From: Epiperipatus broadwayi
Taxonomy: Eukaryota; Onychophora; Udeonychophora; Euonychophora; Peripatidae
Length of the DNA: 64,000 bases
Assembly: GCA_028023455.1 (NCBI GenBank)
Contig: JAQFVV010000111.1
Location: 3,076,443 to 3,140,442, forward strand
Direction: 5' to 3'
In this document: piece by piece, positions 59,098-64,000 of the stretch
Numbering within the stretch: the stretch's first letter is position 1
Layout: each line of letters opens with the position of its first letter
The notes under the pieces: generated by a model
What the model was told of the DNA's origin: nothing
What the model saw: only the letters and a program-made list of their open reading frames with translations
Database searches by the model: none
Program-made: the position numbers and the translations under genes

Positions 59098-59338
59098 CAT
59101 CTACCACACATATATACTATAAGTACTCAAATATATATTAAGATAGACAATCTTCATACTTTAATGGACAGGCTTCAAACTACTATATACTCCAACTCTT
59201 CAACTGTCCATCCAATTGAAAATCTGATGATGTAATGCTCAAAGGCCACCCTGAGCATTGAAGCCTGTCCATTAAAGTATGAAGATTGTTTATCTTAATA
59301 TATATCTGAGCACTTATAGTATATATATGTGGGAGATG

Positions 59339-59397
59339 ATAACCTGGACCAACTGATGATTGCTGGTTTAGCATGAAATATGTATATTGGTGATTAT
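59339..59397 (+). ncRNA. Hammerhead ribozyme, family B
   Basis: Plus-strand copy. Core, stem II and stem III as at 58567; one mismatch in outer stem I (ATAACC). Confidence 0.68.
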
Positions 59398-59552
59398 TTA
59401 TCTTTTCAGCATATGTGTGCTTGAGTGTATCAGTGTTATTAGATAGAGTGGAGAGTGGTGGGTCATGTGAAAGTCTCTGCTCATATACCCTATATATTAC
59501 ATATATAGACACAGGTATATAATAAGCCTGTGTTTCAGTTATTACTATAATA

Positions 59553-60880
59553 AATGCTTTATTTAATACTAACAAAAAGTATCTATTTTCAGATTAAATA
59601 TTCTTTTTATTAAAATACCTCTTTTCATCCCTTGTATTATTTAAAAGTTTATTTTTTTAATAATTTAAAACTAATTGACTATACCCAATTTTTTAAAATA
59701 TATTTACTTTTAGTAAATCTTTTCAACTTTCAATATTTCATCTGCTTGCATTAAATATTTAGACACATACATGCACATTAAATAAAAACATTTTTTAATA
59801 TTATGAAAATAAATTAATGACTAATATTTAAAACTAATTTAAAATTAATAGTAATCTCAACCAATTGTAATTACTACCCATAAACTCTGGTTTTAAATAC
59901 CTGTATTTAAACTGATATTTAATAAATTGTAATTATTACTTTATAACTATTTATTTTAAAAATTAACAATTAAAAATTCTAACAAAGTTTATTAATCATT
60001 TCAGACAGCATAAAACAATTTTATCTATTACATCTATTTGAAACATATTAAACTTTAGATTAACTCTGCTTTAGGTAAAATATTAATTTTATTTTTTTAA
60101 GTAAATATTAAACAATTTAAGATAACTTTTTAATAACTGATAACTAAATGGGTTAACTGAATTACTTTAACTCATACTATTGAAGTATGTAATTTAAGAT
60201 TTTTATTATAGTAATATAAATAAAGAAATTTATTTATTATAATATAAAAATTTTTTTCATGCTTTAAAACATATATGTAACTCACAAGGTGAAATATATT
60301 GTTACAATATATATAATGTGCATAGTATAACAAGTAGATTCTTTAAATACCAGAGAGAAAATGCTATGAGGATGTTGCACATTCACTGCTTATAAATCAT
60401 TATATCATATTTAAGCAATTCTTGATAATTCACTTTGTTGCCACCAGATTGTTTCAGAACTTAGAAAATGATTTGAATTGGATTTAAATTCCAATATTGT
60501 CAATATATATCTTTCTGCTTTTTTGATATACTAAGTGATGTTATAACAAATATTGTAACAGTATACATATATGCAATTACATCACTTTCGAATAAAAGTG
60601 GAAAAGATCTATAAACAAACTTACCCTCAAAACAGAAATATATATATAAAAAGGGAGAAAAAATTTAAATTAATATATATAATGCACAGAGGCGAACTGA
60701 TTATATAATTATTTAAGATTAAAAGTTATTTTAGTTTTAGAATGGAAATGAATTTTTAAATAACAAACAGGCCCTTGGGCTTTTAACCAATTGTAAGTCA
60801 GATAAGAGATCGATTAAAAATATGGTGCTTTTCTCATGTACTAGACGAGCCACCAGGTGATTGCTCAGAACGACCAAGAA
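59553..60880. other. AT-rich non-coding stretch
   Basis: Nothing recognisable seen. Confidence 0.5.
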
Positions 60881-60909
60881 GCCTGCAATTGATAAATTTT
60901 TTTTTAATA

Positions 60910-61345
60910 TTCGCTAAAATTGCTTAATTTTAGAAAAGGTAGACCCCTCTGCCACATGAGACAAATTGGTCAAAATCACTGAAATTGAAATGTAAAAAAA
61001 AAAAAAATCACTAAAAATCACTTAAGTTTAGAAATGTAGACCTCCTCTGCCACACGAGACAAATCAGTCAAAATCACTGAAATTGAATGTATAATTGAAA
61101 AATAAACTATAATAAAAGCCTACGAAATTAAAAAAATCGCTTAATTTTAGAAATGGTAGATCCCCCTGCCGCACGAGAGAAATCGGTCAAAATTGCTGAA
61201 ATTGAAATGTAAAAAAAAAATCGCTAGAAATCACTTAATTTTAGAAATGTAGAACCCCTCTGCAACACGAGACAAATCGGTCAAAATCGCTGAAATTGAA
61301 TGTATAATTGAAAAAATAAACTATAATAAAAGCCTACAAAATTAA
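60910..61345 (+). repeat. Four-copy tandem repeat with dimeric period
   Basis: CTTAATTTTAGAAATGGTAG, CCTCTGCCACACGAGACAAA and GGTCAAAATCGCTGAAATTG recur four times. Copies 1/3 and 2/4 resemble each other most (for example only 2 and 4 continue with TGTATAATTGAAAAA), giving a higher-order period of about 215 bp. Confidence 0.75.
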
Positions 61346-61870
61346 ACAAAAACATACTAAATGTCAAAGTGATTTAAAAAAGAATCACTCTTTAGTTATA
61401 TAACTAACAGATAATAATTCAAACCTCGTTGTAACCTGTAATAGTGTATTAGTTTATATCAAAAATTATTGCAAATAAAAAATCGCACATATATACAATC
61501 AACAAAATAGAAATAAAATAATCAGAATAGAAAATTGAAATTTAAAACAAAAGTTGATTATAACATCTTAGGCGAATAATGTTTATAAATCCCCCTCTCC
61601 TCCCGCACGAAGGGTTCAATGAAAAATAAGTAAAGTGCAAATTATGAATGCTATTTTTAAAATCCTATGAAATAAATGAGAAAAAAAATATAATAAAAGC
61701 TTATGACGTTAAACAAAAATTTACTAAATCTCAAAGCGATTTAAAAAAGTAAAAGTATTTATAAAATGCAAAAATAACAGCACGAAAAATGGCGGGAAAT
61801 GTGTTAAAAAAGAATCAGTCCCAGTTATCTAACTAACAGATATAATAATAATTCAAACCTTAATAACAGA
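61346..61870 (+). repeat. Diverged direct repeat
   Basis: AAAGTGATTTAAAAAAGAAT...TTATATAACTAACAGATAAT (about 61366-61415) recurs with an insert at about 61733-61850 (AAAGCGATTTAAAAAAG..., then TTATCTAACTAACAGATAT). No ORF. Confidence 0.6.
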
Positions 61871-62476
61871 CTAATACATATTAAGTAATCAATGTTCCTA
61901 TTAATCAATAATAGCGTCATTAGTTTAAATTCAGTTAATATGTTACTCTATTACTAGTTTATATCAAAAATATTGTAAGTACTCCGATTAAGTCACACAT
62001 ATATAAAATCAACAAAATATACATACATTCTTTTCAAAATAGAAATAAAATAATCAGAATAGAAAATACAATTTGAAAGTAATTTACCAATTTCCCTGGA
62101 GAGTGAGTTCATCTTTCAGCAGGTCGTTGAATTTTTTCATCCTTGCAAAATGAAATGTTGGCATTCCAGATCGCTCCATTAGTGACAAATTATGGATATA
62201 TATATATTATATTTTTCCCATCTATTGATCGCATTTTCTTTCACTTAAAGTTTGTTATTTTTAAAATAACTTACGCACAAATTTGAAATGTAGATAGAAA
62301 CTGAAAAAATAGCTAAACATTTTTGGTACTGTATGTAGTATAAAGAAATTTCCAGAACTCGGGTCATGTGACTGATTGATTTTGCAAGTTTTGTCGTAGA
62401 GAAATTAATCTCTACGTTTTGAGAAAGTGAAAGTATTTTTTTAAAAAATTGAAAATAATACTTTTTCTCATTTTAA
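61871..62476. other. AT-rich non-coding stretch
   Basis: A perfect 8-bp hairpin CGTAGAGA/TCTCTACG sits at 62393-62414. No gene seen. Confidence 0.45.
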
Positions 62477-62765
62477 ATTATAAATCAATAATATAAACAA
62501 ATTAAAAATCATTTTTTTTCTTTTAAAAAACTTTATTTTCTTGTATCAATACTGAACATATATTTATAAGTTGTGAGTGAAGGGAGTTTGAAAATGGTAA
62601 ATGTAACAATTTATATAATATAAAACTCCAACATTTCAACTGTTTTTATCTTCTTACAGTTATTTTTGGACTTTTATATTATATAAATATGTTCAGTATT
62701 GATATAATAAAATAAAGTTTTTGAAAAGGAGAAGGATTTTTAATTTGTTGATATTATTGGATAAC
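62477..62765. repeat. Foldback element F5
   Basis: AATATAAACAAATTAAAAAT through ATCAATACTGAACATATATT (about 62488-62563) is the imperfect complement of about 62685-62760 (AATATGTTCAGTATTGATAT onward). No ORF. Confidence 0.65.
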
Positions 62766-63057
62766 ATATATATTTTAAAAGAAAAAGTGATTGTACATTT
62801 GCAGTGTTATAATATATGATTATAAATAAAATAATTTATATATATGCATTTTCTCAAAATATTGATTTATCAAGCTTTCTGTTTTTTTTTTTGGGAGGGG
62901 CTTCCTCTGTTATTACTTTTTATTTGGCTTTGAGATGAAAGGAAGTAAAACGAAAACATTACTATTCTATTTAGTTTGTGCTTTAATGAAGACAAAACTT
63001 AACCCTAAGATGTAATACTTTTTATTTATTGTTTGAAATGCAGCATTTCAAAAAGTT

Positions 63058-63223
63058 AAACCATCAAACATCACATGATCACCATTTCTATACGAGCACA
63101 TAATTTGTTGTAAACAAAGGCAAAACTCCCCATACGATAGGGATTTTATGCACAAGCCTTCTGGCATCCATTGATTACTTTGTTTGGCACAGGGTGGCAC
63201 TATTGTATGGGAAGTTTTGCCTT
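63058..63223 (+). mobile_element. Short retroposon-like element G with target-site duplication
   Basis: Shares CACATGATCACCAT, TAGGGATTTTATGCACAAGC and CTTCTGGCATCCATTGATTA with 30880-31055. It contains an internal inverted pair AAAGGCAAAACTCCCCATAC with CTATTGTATGGGAAGTTTTG and following bases. It is flanked by ATTTCAAAAAGTT at 63045-63057 and 63224-63236, a perfect 13-bp duplication. Confidence 0.65.
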
Positions 63224-63236
63224 TATTTCAAAAAGT

Positions 63237-63483
63237 TCGAATAAAAACTGCTATACACATTCCATTCCATAAGTTTTAAAGATTATACAGCTTTTTATGG
63301 ACACACACATGCACAACAAATTAGAATTAAAACAACTAATAAACAGACATTTAATCAAAAACTGACATGCAAACAAATGAAGGCAAAAGACTAGTGATTT
63401 GTTTAGGTTATGCTTATTTATAATAACTAAATAAAAAAAACACAAATTCAAGTTAAACTAAGACCTTGATATAAACAAAAAAA
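63237..63483. other. AT-rich non-coding stretch
   Basis: Likely 3' part of the Merlin element; no terminal inverted repeat identified. Confidence 0.35.
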
Positions 63484-64000
63484 CTAAGACCTTCTTGCAA
63501 TGGCCATCTCAGCAAGTATGGTTCTAAACAAGTTCTCCCCTTTGTGGAGGTGATGCCACATAAATTCAGCCATGTAGTCAGGGAGGCATTGGCAGGCTGT
63601 GCCATGATGTCTTTTATTATGCCACTTTAGAATTCCCCAAAGATTCTCTATGTTCTGAGGGTGGATGCCTGTGCTGGGGTCTACAAAGTTGTAGGAGTGA
63701 TTCACTTTCATATACATGAATCCTGCAGCTTCCAGCTCTGATGTCTTGTACCCCTTCCAACAGTCAAAGTAAATCACAGATCCAGGTTCAATGTTGTTGT
63801 GTATGGCCTGCAAAAGTGAAGCTGCTGATCGACCTGGGACAGCCACCACAAAGCATTGTTTGGTCTCCTGGCACATACCTCCAAATATCCACTGTTATGG
63901 AAGCATTCTGCCCTTGTGGTTCTTTCTTTGGGTGAACATAGTCTTGTCCACCTCCACTATTAGGCCAGCACTGCCGATTTTGGTGTGTTGTCAAGACTCC
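63484..64000 (-). pseudogene. Merlin/ISXO2-type DDE transposase, C-terminal part
   Basis: Reads from the window edge to a stop at 63484. From Met63876 there are 130 open residues: VIYFDCWKGYKTSELEAAGF (34-53) with the second catalytic Asp at 38, VNHSYNFVDPSTGIHPQNIE (58-77) with the catalytic Glu at 77, then NLWGILK and RRHHGT-like RHHGT. This is the ISXO2/IS1016 domain of Merlin transposons. Upstream in the same frame, VEVDKTMFTQRKNHKGRM carries the first Asp, but a TAA at 63895-63897 interrupts it, probably a CAA-to-TAA change. The N-terminus lies outside the window. Confidence 0.8.

Larger units (their letters stand above)
58470..59541. mobile_element. Family B hammerhead array: two minus units then one plus unit
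   Basis: Minus units with 472-bp ribozyme spacing (58567 and 59039), the second cut near 59253, then a plus unit to about 59541. It is flanked by TTACTATAATA at 58459-58469 and 59542-59552, an 11-bp target-site duplication, four bases of which also match the unit. The open frames here (58404-58811, 58888-59235, 59183-59575) translate the same repeat and are not genes. Confidence 0.8.

Noticed and set aside
58404-59575. Three open frames of 115-135 codons sharing one sequence
   Set aside because: They translate the family B repeat in both orientations; the shared sequence follows DNA repeats, with no start context or domain.
63741-63994. Plus-strand and shifted minus-strand frames over the transposase
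   Set aside because: DDE motifs are found only in the minus frame ending at 63484; the others are shadows.

Overview
The window is AT-rich, repeat-dense, intron-like animal DNA. It has one recognisable host-gene exon: the first coding exon of a GnRH/AKH/corazonin-type neuropeptide receptor at 5255-5767 (+), ending in a good splice donor. No second exon was found in the following 58 kb. The receptor type, tRNA-derived SINEs, RTE, Penelope-like and Merlin elements, and many tandem and foldback repeats suggest a mollusc, most likely a cephalopod such as an octopus. That assignment is inference.

Layout. 1-5.2 kb: SINE heads, an (ACT)n microsatellite and a 530-bp foldback element upstream of the receptor. 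6.2-10.2 kb: a 600-bp palindrome and several short repeat families. 11.8-15.1 kb: a broken RTE-type LINE and an internally deleted second copy. 15.1-17.4 kb: an almost perfect array of 407-bp units, two in one orientation and four in the other. 22.3-25.8, 36.5, 38.6-39.6 and 58.5-59.5 kb: copies of a second unit of about 472 bp. 8.9-9.4 and 56.6-57.3 kb: dimers of a third unit of about 411 bp. 31.2-32.7 kb: a decayed LINE reverse transcriptase. 46.2-52.5 kb: a probable non-autonomous LTR element with two overlapping gag-like ORFs, ending at a 500-N assembly gap. 53.0-55.75 kb: two inverted, decayed Penelope-like copies with reverse transcriptase and a GIY-YIG relic. 63.5-64 kb: the C-terminal part of a Merlin/ISXO2-type DDE transposase.

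Main result. All three tandem unit families carry a sequence that folds by eye as a type I hammerhead self-cleaving ribozyme: CTGANGA and GAAA cores, a hairpin stem II, a 2-3 bp stem III, a NUH cleavage triplet, and a stem I with an internal loop. One ribozyme per unit, tandem units, 11-13 bp target-site duplications around two arrays, and a recurrent minus-then-plus (divergent) array layout together fit retrozyme-like, non-autonomous retroposons copied from multimeric or circular RNA. The nearby Penelope-like relic belongs to the element class known to carry hammerheads, and a relative of it is a plausible source of the enzyme. Fold calls were made by hand; covariance-model searches and cleavage assays were not possible here.
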